A stretch of 64,000 bases of DNA, taken from Pomphorhynchus laevis. Taxonomy: Eukaryota; Acanthocephala; Palaeacanthocephala; Echinorhynchida; Pomphorhynchidae. Of the stretch, positions 53,205-64,000 are shown piece after piece (position 1 is the first letter of the stretch; every line of letters begins with the position of its first letter). The DNA lies in NCBI GenBank assembly GCA_012934845.2, contig WNNJ02000123.1, forward strand, positions 124,001-188,000, given 5' to 3'. The position numbers were made by a program, and so were the translations under genes. The notes under the pieces were generated by a model. It saw only the letters and a program-made list of their open reading frames with translations, was not told the origin of the DNA and did not search any database.

Positions 53205-55329
53205 AATGCAGCGATTTATTTCCCATTTCACCTTTCGGCTGGGCAAAATTTAAAATACAATAAATTAAATCAATTACTTGAAATCAGAAATCCGGCGTCT
53301 GAACATTTAGCGTACGTTGTTATAGATTAATTCTGAAGTTTGAAATCGGGCCATGAGTGCAACGGTGCGCAAGAAAGAAAAAAAAATGTTAAGCATCAAT
53401 CAAAGTTAGGCGATTTCCTAGTCCTCCTTTGTCGACTTGTTCTAAAGGCCACGAAGATAATACGGGGCATGTGAAAGCATGCAAAAGAGCTGAACACTCT
53501 TTTGAGCAAAATCGACAGCGACAGTGAGTCGAGCGAGAGTGAAAAGGGAGTCGAATTGAACAAAATTTGGCGTGGTAGCCGTCTAAAGATAAACGCCAAA
53601 CCAGCGGACGCTTTTGGTATCTTGGATTTCTCCAAGCTGATTGAGTATAAACAGGCGTCAAAAAGATATCTGGATCTAGGCTAAGTATTTTGTTATCGAA
53701 TAGCCGTCGGGCTTCCAAATACGCTGTGGTTTCACCAAGGCGAAATCGATTGCAAAGTTTGACCGAGAGTGGTATCGATTTACTAAGCACCGCAACAGCT
53801 GTAGAAGAACACTTCGATGATACTCCTAATATCCTTTTTAGGTAGCGCCAAAAACATTTATCAATGATCTGAAAATCTCCTAAGGTCAAATCCGACCAAA
53901 AGCATCGAATCCCGTAACTCAGAATCGGAAGCAACATCACATCAAAGTATTTGATCGCGCCTTCGAAGGACATAAGACCAAGCTTCGATGCCGTATAAGC
54001 TGACGTTACAACTTTCGCCGATTGGCGCAATAAGTGGCTTCTGAAACACCACCGAGATGAGAGTTCAAAGCCTAGATATCGATACGAATTAACAAATTCT
54101 ATCGATGTTGCATTCAGAAAGAGCACATCATCACGACAGCGGGGCCCACCTCGCCGAAATTTTATAATTTTCGTTTTGGAAGTGTTGATCACTATTTTAT
54201 TTGTCAGACAAAACTCAACGAGAGCTGTAATGGCTGATTGTGCTGAGCATCTATCCAACGTTATTAAGGCAAGATCGTCAGCATATAAAATTGGCACTAC
54301 ATTGGAAGCGGCGAAACGAACATGATCTGGGAGATCCATCAAGAAGAAGGAAAATAACAGCGGGCTGAGAGGATCTCCTTGCTGGACTCCACGACTAGCA
54401 GTCAAAGGGCCCGAATAATTAACTCCGTCGTAAATGCGCATCGAACTAGGACGCAATATTCTTTCAAGAAGAAATAGAAAGTCTCCATGAACATTTACTC
54501 TCTCATGAAGCTTGGTTAATAGCAAGGTTCTATCAATCGAGTCGAACGCTTTCGCAAAATCAACAAAAATGCTATACAAAGATGAATGCTTATCAAAAGT
54601 ATCGAGAACAAGTGACCGAAGAACTGAGAGAGCACTCATAGTAGAATGATTTATACGAAATCCATGTTGCTCTGGAGGAAGAAGAAAACTACGAAATCTC
54701 GACAAACGTACGGCCATCAAATTAGATAGAACTTTATACGAATGATTTAGTAGAGCTATCCCTCTATAAGAATCTCGACACGAAGGATCTCCAGAACCTT
54801 TGAACAACACTTTGATAATGCTGTCACGCCAGCCATTTGGTATAGGCCAACCCCTAAGAATCGCGTTATAAAAGAATATCCGGTAGTCAGCGACCAATCC
54901 GAAAGTCTGATTAATATGTTCAACACACAGTTGATCAATTCCAGCAGCCTTTCTAGTAGCCATATTAGAGAGACAGCTCTTAATCTCAGCTAGGCTAAAG
55001 GGAGAATTGAGCGGATCATGGTCCGTGATAGGACAATAGAGATTGCATTCTTTAGGATCGAAGGAATTAGAATTAGACGAGGCCAAAATTTCAGCGAAAT
55101 GCTTGCGCCAATCTTCTAAAGGAAACTTAGAGGCAAGTTTACAAGTTTTGGGGCGTGCTAGCCATGGAGCGACCTCAGCTCTTAGAAGCATTATCTGTTC
55201 TTCTCGTCTAAGCACATTCAGCCTGAATTGTCTAGTACTCTTATTATAAAATCTACGCAGAGTCACGAAATCCGTCCTGGACCATGAAAATTCATTAGTC
55301 TTGTAGAATGAGAGTAGCATCCTCTGCAA
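53205..55329 (-). mobile_element. LINE family F, 5'-truncated copy with (ATT)n tail
   Basis: Minus-strand copy from 55329 to its (ATT)n tail near 53187-53205, including an uninterrupted RT-coding frame and a short 3' UTR with AATAAA near 53220. Its upstream part is missing where the RLE copy B 5' end begins. Positions 53506-55329 are repeated twice more downstream. Confidence 0.75.
53389..55329 (-). CDS. LINE family F reverse transcriptase (5'-truncated ORF2)
   Basis: A 646-codon open frame; the first Met at 55329 is only the first in the surviving part, and an endonuclease is expected upstream. The linker starts TRRFYNKSTRQF-like at about residue 26. The RT (about 125-420) has TRKAAGIDQLCVEHIN, KVLFKGSGDPSCRDSYRGIA, PPEQHGFRINHSTMSALSVL, FVDFAKAFDSIDRTLLLTKL, GVQQGDPLSPLLFSFFLMDL and LYADDLALITLD, with YADD at 349-352. 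A thumb region follows, then a C-terminal CRCRFCSKECSALLHAFTCP (about residues 605-625), a CCHC-type zinc knuckle seen in several LINE clades. No break is visible in what remains. The clade is not certain: the RT has features of I/R1/RTE-like groups. Confidence 0.75.
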   Translation of the reverse strand: MQRMLLSFYKTNEFSWSRTDFVTLRRFYNKSTRQFRLNVLRREEQIMLLRAEVAPWLARPKTCKLASKFPLEDWRKHFAEILASSNSNSFDPKECNLYCPITDHDPLNSPFSLAEIKSCLSNMATRKAAGIDQLCVEHINQTFGLVADYRIFFYNAILRGWPIPNGWRDSIIKVLFKGSGDPSCRDSYRGIALLNHSYKVLSNLMAVRLSRFRSFLLPPEQHGFRINHSTMSALSVLRSLVLDTFDKHSSLYSIFVDFAKAFDSIDRTLLLTKLHERVNVHGDFLFLLERILRPSSMRIYDGVNYSGPLTASRGVQQGDPLSPLLFSFFLMDLPDHVRFAASNVVPILYADDLALITLDRCSAQSAITALVEFCLTNKIVINTSKTKIIKFRRGGPRCRDDVLFLNATSIEFVNSYRYLGFELSSRWCFRSHLLRQSAKVVTSAYTASKLGLMSFEGAIKYFDVMLLPILSYGIRCFWSDLTLGDFQIIDKCFWRYLKRILGVSSKCSSTAVAVLSKSIPLSVKLCNRFRLGETTAYLEARRLFDNKILSLDPDIFLTPVYTQSAWRNPRYQKRPLVWRLSLDGYHAKFCSIRLPFHSRSTHCRCRFCSKECSALLHAFTCPVLSSWPLEQVDKGGLGNRLTLIDA

Positions 55330-55403
55330 ATAATAATAATAATTTATTTAAAAAAATTTGGTTTCTTATAAACATACATTTAAGATCTAAAGTAAATACA
55401 ATC

Positions 55404-55468
55404 GACTTTCCAGATCGACTTTTCAGATCGACTTTCCAGACCGACTTTCCAGATCGACTTTCCAGATC
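55404..55468 (+). repeat. 13-bp tandem repeat in the 5' UTR of copy B (five units)
   Basis: Five units of GACTTTCCAGATC with single-base variants run up to the ATG at 55469. Identical arrays occur at 58048-58112 and 60692-60756 as part of the triplication. Copy A has three units. Confidence 0.88.
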
Positions 55469-56153
55469 ATGGTTCGCGGCAAACCTTCGATCCAACGACT
55501 ATGCTGCTCTTGCAATGGTCCCGCAGCTGTTTGCAAAGGGTGTAAGTGCGCAAAATCAGGAAAAGCATGTGTCAACTGCCGAGCCAAGAAATGTAGAAAT
55601 CAATCGTCAATTAACCAACCTACAAGTCCTAACTCTATCGCTCAAATGCTATCAAATTCCGCTGCTGCACCAGTCGAACGAGTTCATCCATTAATTGCAT
55701 TGGACATACCGCGGGAAAGCGATGTTGTCCATAACCAGGTTGAGTCTACCGCGCGCCAATTAACGCTTCACGATATCTACGAAATCGTTATCACTTGGCC
55801 CCCAGCGCTCTTGGATCCACCTCGCTGTAATGCTACGAACGAATTTGTGGACATCATGGCTGATCTTTACTACCAAGCTTCGGAGGAAGTGCACTTTTAA
55901 TCCTGCTCCGCGCTTGAGGCGGCAACCGTGCTCTCTCGTTGTGTGCTTCAGAGAATCGAAAGTCGTAAAACGGCGATCATACGCAAAGCTATGGAACGTA
56001 GACTGGATCTTTGGAGAAATAACGATTTTAATGTCTTTGACGAAGCGAGATGCCTGCAGGCCCGAGCTGATTTGAATAAATACGATGGTAAAAATACTGA
56101 ATGGAAAACCAGATACTGCAATCTTGTGAAGAAAGGCCGTCTAAGCGCTGCAA
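55469..56153 (+). pseudogene. RLE-LINE 5' part, unit 1 of the triplication
   Basis: Encodes the Cys cluster and linker (143 codons to a TAA at 55898-55900, then LSRCVLQRIESRK onward in the same frame) and stops matching at the join near 56150. Beyond the join the frame reads into antisense family F sequence for about 17 codons. It cannot make an RT. Confidence 0.85.
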
Positions 56154-57973
56154 AATCGACAGCGACAGTGAGTCGAGCGAGAGTGAAAAGGGAGTCGAAT
56201 TGAACAAAATTTGGCGTGGTAGCCGTCTAAAGATAAACGCCAAACCAGCGGACGCTTTTGGTATCTTGGATTTCTCCAAGCTGATTGAGTATAAACAGGC
56301 GTCAAAAAGATATCTGGATCTAGGCTAAGTATTTTGTTATCGAATAGCCGTCGGGCTTCCAAATACGCTGTGGTTTCACCAAGGCGAAATCGATTGCAAA
56401 GTTTGACCGAGAGTGGTATCGATTTACTAAGCACCGCAACAGCTGTAGAAGAACACTTCGATGATACTCCTAATATCCTTTTTAGGTAGCGCCAAAAACA
56501 TTTATCAATGATCTGAAAATCTCCTAAGGTCAAATCCGACCAAAAGCATCGAATCCCGTAACTCAGAATCGGAAGCAACATCACATCAAAGTATTTGATC
56601 GCGCCTTCGAAGGACATAAGACCAAGCTTCGATGCCGTATAAGCTGACGTTACAACTTTCGCCGATTGGCGCAATAAGTGGCTTCTGAAACACCACCGAG
56701 ATGAGAGTTCAAAGCCTAGATATCGATACGAATTAACAAATTCTATCGATGTTGCATTCAGAAAGAGCACATCATCACGACAGCGGGGCCCACCTCGCCG
56801 AAATTTTATAATTTTCGTTTTGGAAGTGTTGATCACTATTTTATTTGTCAGACAAAACTCAACGAGAGCTGTAATGGCTGATTGTGCTGAGCATCTATCC
56901 AACGTTATTAAGGCAAGATCGTCAGCATATAAAATTGGCACTACATTGGAAGCGGCGAAACGAACATGATCTGGGAGATCCATCAAGAAGAAGGAAAATA
57001 ACAGCGGGCTGAGAGGATCTCCTTGCTGGACTCCACGACTAGCAGTCAAAGGGCCCGAATAATTAACTCCGTCGTAAATGCGCATCGAACTAGGACGCAA
57101 TATTCTTTCAAGAAGAAATAGAAAGTCTCCATGAACATTTACTCTCTCATGAAGCTTGGTTAATAGCAAGGTTCTATCAATCGAGTCGAACGCTTTCGCA
57201 AAATCAACAAAAATGCTATACAAAGATGAATGCTTATCAAAAGTATCGAGAACAAGTGACCGAAGAACTGAGAGAGCACTCATAGTAGAATGATTTATAC
57301 GAAATCCATGTTGCTCTGGAGGAAGAAGAAAACTACGAAATCTCGACAAACGTACGGCCATCAAATTAGATAGAACTTTATACGAATGATTTAGTAGAGC
57401 TATCCCTCTATAAGAATCTCGACACGAAGGATCTCCAGAACCTTTGAACAACACTTTGATAATGCTGTCACGCCAGCCATTTGGTATAGGCCAACCCCTA
57501 AGAATCGCGTTATAAAAGAATATCCAGTAGTCAGCGACCAATCCGAAAGTCTGATTAATATGTTCAACACACAGTTGATCAATTCCAGCAGCCTTTCTAG
57601 TAGCCATATTAGAGAGACAGCTCTTAATCTCAGCTAGGCTAAAGGGAGAATTGAGCGGATCATGGTCCGTGATAGGACAATAGAGATTGCATTCTTTAGG
57701 ATCGAAGGAATTAGAATTAGACGAGGCCAAAATTTCAGCGAAATGCTTGCGCCAATCTTCTAAAGGAAACTTAGAGGCAAGTTTACAAGTTTTGGGGCGT
57801 GCTAGCCATGGAGCGACCTCAGCTCTTAGAAGCATTATCTGTTCTTCTCGTCTAAGCACATTCAGCCTGAATTGTCTAGTACTCTTATTATAAAATCTAC
57901 GCAGAGTCACGAAATCCGTCCTGGACCATGAAAATTCATTAGTCTTGTAGAATGAGAGTAGCATCCTCTGCAA
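56141..57973 (-). pseudogene. Family F RT, unit 2 (3'-truncated)
   Basis: Same as 53389-55329 but cut at the join, so the last 37 residues with most of the zinc knuckle are lost and the frame ends a few codons into RLE sequence (FCSA). One residue differs from units 1 and 3 (Trp in place of Arg in the VADYRIFF block, from the base at 57526). RT motifs including YADD are unchanged. Confidence 0.85.
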
Positions 57974-58112
57974 ATAATAATAATAATTTATTTAAAAAAA
58001 TTTGGTTTCTTATAAACATACATTTAAGATCTAAAGTAAATACAATCGACTTTCCAGATCGACTTTTCAGATCGACTTTCCAGACCGACTTTCCAGATCG
58101 ACTTTCCAGATC

Positions 58113-58797
58113 ATGGTTCGCGGCAAACCTTCGATCCAACGACTATGCTGCTCTTGCAATGGTCCCGCAGCTGTTTGCAAAGGGTGTAAGTGCGCAAAAT
58201 CAGGAAAAGCATGTGTCAACTGCCGAGCCAAGAAATGTAGAAATCAATCGTCAATTAACCAACCTACAAGTCCTAACTCTATCGCTCAAATGCTATCAAA
58301 TTCCGCTGCTGCACCAGTCGAACGAGTTCATCCATTAATTGCATTGGACATACCGCGGGAAAGCGATGTTGTCCATAACCAGGTTGAGTCTACCGCGCGC
58401 CAATTAACGCTTCACGATATCTACGAAATCGTTATCACTTGGCCCCCAGCGCTCTTGGATCCACCTCGCTGTAATGCTACGAACGAATTTGTGGACATCA
58501 TGGCTGATCTTTACTACCAAGCTTCGGAGGAAGTGCACTTTTAATCCTGCTCCGCGCTTGAGGCGGCAACCGTGCTCTCTCGTTGTGTGCTTCAGAGAAT
58601 CGAAAGTCGTAAAACGGCGATCATACGCAAAGCTATGGAACGTAGACTGGATCTTTGGAGAAATAACGATTTTAATGTCTTTGACGAAGCGAGATGCCTG
58701 CAGGCCCGAGCTGATTTGAATAAATACGATGGTAAAAATACTGAATGGAAAACCAGATACTGCAATCTTGTGAAGAAAGGCCGTCTAAGCGCTGCAA
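58113..58797 (+). pseudogene. RLE-LINE 5' part, unit 2 of the triplication
   Basis: Identical in content to 55469-56153: Cys cluster, in-frame TAA at 58542-58544, linker, then the join near 58794. Non-functional for the same reason. Confidence 0.85.
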
Positions 58798-60617
58798 AAT
58801 CGACAGCGACAGTGAGTCGAGCGAGAGTGAAAAGGGAGTCGAATTGAACAAAATTTGGCGTGGTAGCCGTCTAAAGATAAACGCCAAACCAGCGGACGCT
58901 TTTGGTATCTTGGATTTCTCCAAGCTGATTGAGTATAAACAGGCGTCAAAAAGATATCTGGATCTAGGCTAAGTATTTTGTTATCGAATAGCCGTCGGGC
59001 TTCCAAATACGCTGTGGTTTCACCAAGGCGAAATCGATTGCAAAGTTTGACCGAGAGTGGTATCGATTTACTAAGCACCGCAACAGCTGTAGAAGAACAC
59101 TTCGATGATACTCCTAATATCCTTTTTAGGTAGCGCCAAAAACATTTATCAATGATCTGAAAATCTCCTAAGGTCAAATCCGACCAAAAGCATCGAATCC
59201 CGTAACTCAGAATCGGAAGCAACATCACATCAAAGTATTTGATCGCGCCTTCGAAGGACATAAGACCAAGCTTCGATGCCGTATAAGCTGACGTTACAAC
59301 TTTCGCCGATTGGCGCAATAAGTGGCTTCTGAAACACCACCGAGATGAGAGTTCAAAGCCTAGATATCGATACGAATTAACAAATTCTATCGATGTTGCA
59401 TTCAGAAAGAGCACATCATCACGACAGCGGGGCCCACCTCGCCGAAATTTTATAATTTTCGTTTTGGAAGTGTTGATCACTATTTTATTTGTCAGACAAA
59501 ACTCAACGAGAGCTGTAATGGCTGATTGTGCTGAGCATCTATCCAACGTTATTAAGGCAAGATCGTCAGCATATAAAATTGGCACTACATTGGAAGCGGC
59601 GAAACGAACATGATCTGGGAGATCCATCAAGAAGAAGGAAAATAACAGCGGGCTGAGAGGATCTCCTTGCTGGACTCCACGACTAGCAGTCAAAGGGCCC
59701 GAATAATTAACTCCGTCGTAAATGCGCATCGAACTAGGACGCAATATTCTTTCAAGAAGAAATAGAAAGTCTCCATGAACATTTACTCTCTCATGAAGCT
59801 TGGTTAATAGCAAGGTTCTATCAATCGAGTCGAACGCTTTCGCAAAATCAACAAAAATGCTATACAAAGATGAATGCTTATCAAAAGTATCGAGAACAAG
59901 TGACCGAAGAACTGAGAGAGCACTCATAGTAGAATGATTTATACGAAATCCATGTTGCTCTGGAGGAAGAAGAAAACTACGAAATCTCGACAAACGTACG
60001 GCCATCAAATTAGATAGAACTTTATACGAATGATTTAGTAGAGCTATCCCTCTATAAGAATCTCGACACGAAGGATCTCCAGAACCTTTGAACAACACTT
60101 TGATAATGCTGTCACGCCAGCCATTTGGTATAGGCCAACCCCTAAGAATCGCGTTATAAAAGAATATCCGGTAGTCAGCGACCAATCCGAAAGTCTGATT
60201 AATATGTTCAACACACAGTTGATCAATTCCAGCAGCCTTTCTAGTAGCCATATTAGAGAGACAGCTCTTAATCTCAGCTAGGCTAAAGGGAGAATTGAGC
60301 GGATCATGGTCCGTGATAGGACAATAGAGATTGCATTCTTTAGGATCGAAGGAATTAGAATTAGACGAGGCCAAAATTTCAGCGAAATGCTTGCGCCAAT
60401 CTTCTAAAGGAAACTTAGAGGCAAGTTTACAAGTTTTGGGGCGTGCTAGCCATGGAGCGACCTCAGCTCTTAGAAGCATTATCTGTTCTTCTCGTCTAAG
60501 CACATTCAGCCTGAATTGTCTAGTACTCTTATTATAAAATCTACGCAGAGTCACGAAATCCGTCCTGGACCATGAAAATTCATTAGTCTTGTAGAATGAG
60601 AGTAGCATCCTCTGCAA
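58785..60617 (-). pseudogene. Family F RT, unit 3 (3'-truncated)
   Basis: Same product as 56141-57973 with the Arg of unit 1 restored at the single variable position. It ends at the join with the loss of the C-terminal zinc knuckle. All RT motifs are intact. Confidence 0.85.
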
Positions 60618-60756
60618 ATAATAATAATAATTTATTTAAAAAAATTTGGTTTCTTATAAACATACATTTAAGATCTAAAGTAAATACAATCGACTTTCCA
60701 GATCGACTTTTCAGATCGACTTTCCAGACCGACTTTCCAGATCGACTTTCCAGATC

Positions 60757-63700
60757 ATGGTTCGCGGCAAACCTTCGATCCAACGACTATGCTGCTCTTG
60801 CAATGGTCCCGCAGCTGTTTGCAAAGGGTGTAAGTGCGCAAAATCAGGAAAAGCATGTGTCAACTGCCGAGCCAAGAAATGTAGAAATCAATCGTCAATT
60901 AACCAACCTACAAGTCCTAACTCTATCGCTCAAATGCTATCAAATTCCGCTGCTGCACCAGTCGAACGAGTTCATCCATTAATTGCATTGGACATACCGC
61001 GGGAAAGCGATGTTGTCCATAACCAGGTTGAGTCTACCGCGCGCCAATTAACGCTTCACGATATCTACGAAATCGTTATCACTTGGCCCCCAGCGCTCTT
61101 GGATCCACCTCGCTGTAATGCTACGAACGAATTTGTGGACATCATGGCTGATCTTTACTACCAAGCTTCGGAGGAAGTGCACTTTTAATCCTGCTCCGCG
61201 CTTGAGGCGGCAACCGTGCTCTCTCGTTGTGTGCTTCAGAGAATCGAAAGTCGTAAAACGGCGATCATACGCAAAGCTATGGAACGTAGACTGGATCTTT
61301 GGAGAAATAACGATTTTAATGTCTTTGACGAAGCGAGATGCCTGCAGGCCCGAGCTGATTTGAATAAATACGATGGTAAAAATACTGAATGGAAAACCAG
61401 ATACTGCAATCTTGTGAAGAAAGGCCGTCTAAGCGCTGCAACATCCCTCCTATCTGGCATTCAAACATCTGGAACCCTTCGTGCAGACATATTGATTGAT
61501 GGTTTTACTGTAAAGAATCTCCTACAGAGGTTACATCCTGAAGCAGCAGAGGCAAAGCCGGAAGCACTTCTGCATGCTCTCATGATGGGTGCGGTTCCTC
61601 ACTATCCGTCTACATTCCTTGCAATTGACGCAAGCGACATCGTAAAAGCGTCCCACTCCACATTTGGCACAGCAGGCCCATCCGGCATTGAAGGGGCTTA
61701 TGTGGAAACGCATGCTCACGGCTTTCGGTACTAATTCTAAAAAGCTTGCTGAAGCTCTTGCCGCTCTAGCAGTCAAAATCGCCTCTGAAAAAGTCTCGCC
61801 TAATACTATTAATGCTTTCGTAGCTTGCCGACTTGTGGCCATCCCGAAAAAGAATGGAGGTATTCGACCGATTGGAATAGCCGTAGTCGGTAGACGGATT
61901 GTCTGCAAAGCGATTTTGCAACATATAAAAACGGATTTGCAAGACATCGCTGGATTAGAGCAACTATGTGCCTCACAACGGAGTGGTGTGGACTTTTGTA
62001 TACACTCTCTACGCAATAACTTCCACAACAATCCAGAATTTGGCTTACTGTGTGTCGACGCCTCCAACGCTTTTAACAGCTTAAACCGCCGAGTAGCTCT
62101 TCATAACATGTCGCATTTATGTCCGTCATTGGCGCAAACTTTCCAAAACATCTATTCTGTCAATGCTCGTCTTATTTTGGAAGGTGGTTCGCTCCACTCG
62201 AAGGAGGGTGTGACTCAAGGCGACCCCTTAGCAATGGCCATCTTCGCAATGGCTTCTCTGCCTCTTATAAGGATGATAAGGGATCAATGTCCTGGTGTTG
62301 TTCAACGGTGGTTTGCAGACGATGCGAACTTCCTCGGCCCCACATTGATGCTTGAGAAAGTACTTAATATCCTACAACAGCACGGACCTGATTATGGCTA
62401 TCATGTTAAACCAGCCAAATCTGCTCTTCTTCTGCACGAAACGATGACAGTAGATCAATCAAAGTTTGCAGGTGTCGACATAAGGCACGATGGTGTTAAG
62501 ATTCTCGGCTCATTCATTGGATCAAGTGCGTTCATGAAAGAATCGACCAGAGAGCGAATTTAAGATGACGTTTATCTGACAGACCGGCTCACAGAGATAT
62601 GCTCTGTAGTCCCGCATATTTTTTACATCGGATTGACCAAGTCATTGCAATGGAAGTGGACACACTTCTTACGCACAACGAGTTGCTCCGATGACGACCT
62701 TGCACCTTTGCGGGATGCAATTACCGGGAGATTCTTAAAGGAAATGACAAAGCAGGTCCTTTCAGAAGATTGGGTGAAGGTACTCACCAGTCCCATACGA
62801 GAAGGAGGCCTCGGGATCATTAGCCCTCTGTTCGTGAAGGACCTGGAATTCAGCTCTTCTGAGAGAATGTGCTCGTCATTCACGTCAGATTGCCAAGGTG
62901 TCGTCTTCAGAACCGAACAGCAAAGGATCGGCGAGCGGATTACTGCTGAAAGAAAGACAGCCGCAATTGGCCGCTTTAATTACGCGAAGTCGAACTTAAA
63001 TGAAATCTCACAGGAAGCCCTTGCATACGCGTCCGTTTATGGTGCATCGTCATGGCTTTCCATAGTGCCCCCGGTTCGTGAAAACTTCCATATTCTTCCA
63101 CGTGAATTCAGAGATAGTATGGCTATGCGGTATGCTTGAGAACCGACTGACATGCCCACGAGATGCATATGCAATACTCCTGCATGCTTGAAGCATCTCC
63201 TTTCATGTCGGCGTGGAGGGTTGCAGATTTTTCGTCACAATATCGTTCGTGATATCCTTGCCCGAAATCTAACGACTGTTTGTCATGGTGTAGGGATCGA
63301 ACCTGTACTCGATAGTCCCAGCGTGGATCACATCTTCACCAATAGTGCAACGACAAGAGATCTTGACGCACGAGTGGATATCGTCTGTACTGGACTGTTT
63401 CCCGGTAGATTCGAGCGGACGTATATAGACGTCAGCATTTTCAACAATCTTGCCGAATCTTACCGTACAAGCACGTCCAGTGCGTTCAACTTCCACGAAG
63501 CAAGAAATAAGTCTAAATATGAGGAACGGGTTCAACAGATTGCAAGAGGCACATTTGTACCCTTCATCGCTTCGACAAACGGCGGATTGAGTGAAAGCTC
63601 TCGTGCTGTGTTGCGCCGAATCGCCTTTCTGCAGGCGCAGAGGTCTGACCAAACGACATACGCACAGTGCTTGACTCGCATTACACGTGAAATCGGTGTT

Positions 63701-63787
63701 GCCCTATGCCGCGCGGCGTCGATATGCATCCGGGGTTACCGTTCTTCAAGTGGAAAGGCCGTCCGCCTCGAGCAACAGAAGCCTTAG
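60757..63787 (+). pseudogene. RLE-type LINE protein, copy B
   Basis: The full-length version of copy B. Domains as in copy A, with WFADDANFLGP in the RT, CICNTPACLKHLLSC before the nuclease, and LDARVDIVCTGLF, ERTYIDVSIF and NKSKYEERV in the nuclease. It ends SICIRGYRSSSGKAVRLEQQ at 63787. Lesions: in-frame TAA at 61186-61188, a one-base shift in the G run near 61693-61698, in-frame TAA at 62561-62563 (all shared with copy A), and a private TGA at 63137-63139 where copy A has TGG. A handful of amino-acid differences separate it from copy A (for example DPLF/SPLF and AEFY/AESY). Confidence 0.88.
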
Positions 63788-63890
63788 CTAAAGCACACGC
63801 CCCGTAACATGTAATTCAAACATAATGATATTTGGGTTAAATTCCCTTTGTAAACTTTGTGAATAAAGCTTTTCTTCTTTCAAAAAAAAA

Positions 63891-64000
63891 TTTTTAATAA
63901 TAAATAAATTTTTTTACAGTAACGGAAATTACATACATCTTCAATAGTCGTAAAATTGAAAACTAGATCGTCGTTGGAAATATACCGTGTGGTTAGGTGT
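63891..64000. other. Flank of copy B to the window end
   Basis: AT-rich flank. The minus strand is open in one frame (ISNDDLVFNFTTIEDV), which could be the upstream part of family F resuming beyond the insertion, but 110 bp is too little to decide. Confidence 0.3.

Larger units (their letters stand above)
53506..61437. repeat. Tandem triplication of a 2644-bp unit
   Basis: Units are 53506-56149, 56150-58793 and 58794-61437. Each holds most of the family F RT (minus), then the 5' end of RLE copy B (plus). Units 1 and 3 look identical; unit 2 has one noted difference (A at 57526 where the others have G). The outer breakpoints share GCAA (53506-53509 in family F; 61438-61441 in copy B), so the join GCTGCAAAATCG at 56148 and 58792 is a microhomology junction. 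Confidence 0.92.
55358..63890 (+). mobile_element. RLE-type LINE copy B, with its 5' end in three tandem copies
   Basis: Without the triplication the element is about 3.3 kb (60620-63890). It starts next to an (AAT)n run in family F and ends with the same 3' UTR as copy A (AATAAAGCTTTTCTTC near 63861) and an A-rich tail. The 5' segments at 55358-56149 and 58002-58793 are cut at codon about 227 of the protein by the duplication joins. Confidence 0.85.

Noticed and set aside
44341-63890. Copies A and B as a simple inverted segmental duplication
   Set aside because: Similarity ends at the element borders, tails differ and 5' repeat numbers differ.

Overview
The window is animal nuclear DNA, most likely from an AT-rich, repeat-dense invertebrate genome. 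The evidence is a metazoan-type CSTF2 gene, a host gene with a phase-matched spliceosomal intron, and a dense mix of non-LTR retrotransposons (LINEs), Penelope-like elements and DNA-transposon relics. The species cannot be named from the sequence. There is no rRNA gene, CRISPR array or prokaryotic operon. No tRNA gene was noticed, but no tRNA scan was run.

Host genes occupy only about 5.1-10.8 kb. CSTF2 (minus, 5150-6157) is one open exon for the mRNA 3'-end cleavage factor CstF-64. Next to it is a two-exon minus-strand gene of unknown function (exons 9993-10821 and 7493-8298). Its intron holds a truncated Penelope-like reverse transcriptase and an old LINE fragment.

The rest is layered transposons. 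An L2-like family has three long plus-strand copies (1-3525, 15088-19383, 32341-36626), one medium copy (11733-13295) and several minus-strand scraps. It encodes ORF1 with a Cys-rich motif, an ORF2 with EEP endonuclease and reverse transcriptase, and a 3' hairpin whose stem shows paired changes between subfamilies. Other CR1/jockey-type LINEs are older and broken (13.99-15.0 plus 19.5-20.1, 23.5-27.7, 27.7-29.7, 38.6-42.7 kb). Two tandem relics of a probable Merlin/IS1016-type transposase lie at 20.2-21.9 kb and a foldback element at 30.9-31.2 kb. A short gag-like open frame between 36-bp direct repeats lies at 51.3-52.9 kb.

The most interesting part is 44-64 kb. It holds LINEs of a restriction-like-endonuclease (RLE) type: a Cys-cluster N-terminus, RT, a CxC-H-C motif and a PD-(D/E)xK-like C-terminus in one ORF. 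One is uninterrupted (1006 aa, 47697-50717, minus). Two near-identical relatives (copy A at 44341-47530 minus; copy B ending near 63890 plus) share the same three inactivating lesions, although their flanks differ. At the 5' end of copy B, a junction with another LINE (family F, minus) has been tandemly triplicated as 2644-bp units between 53506 and 61437, with GCAA microhomology at the breakpoints and a single base difference seen between units. RLE scraps also occur at 4.1-4.8, 36.6 and 44.2 kb, so the family has a long history here.
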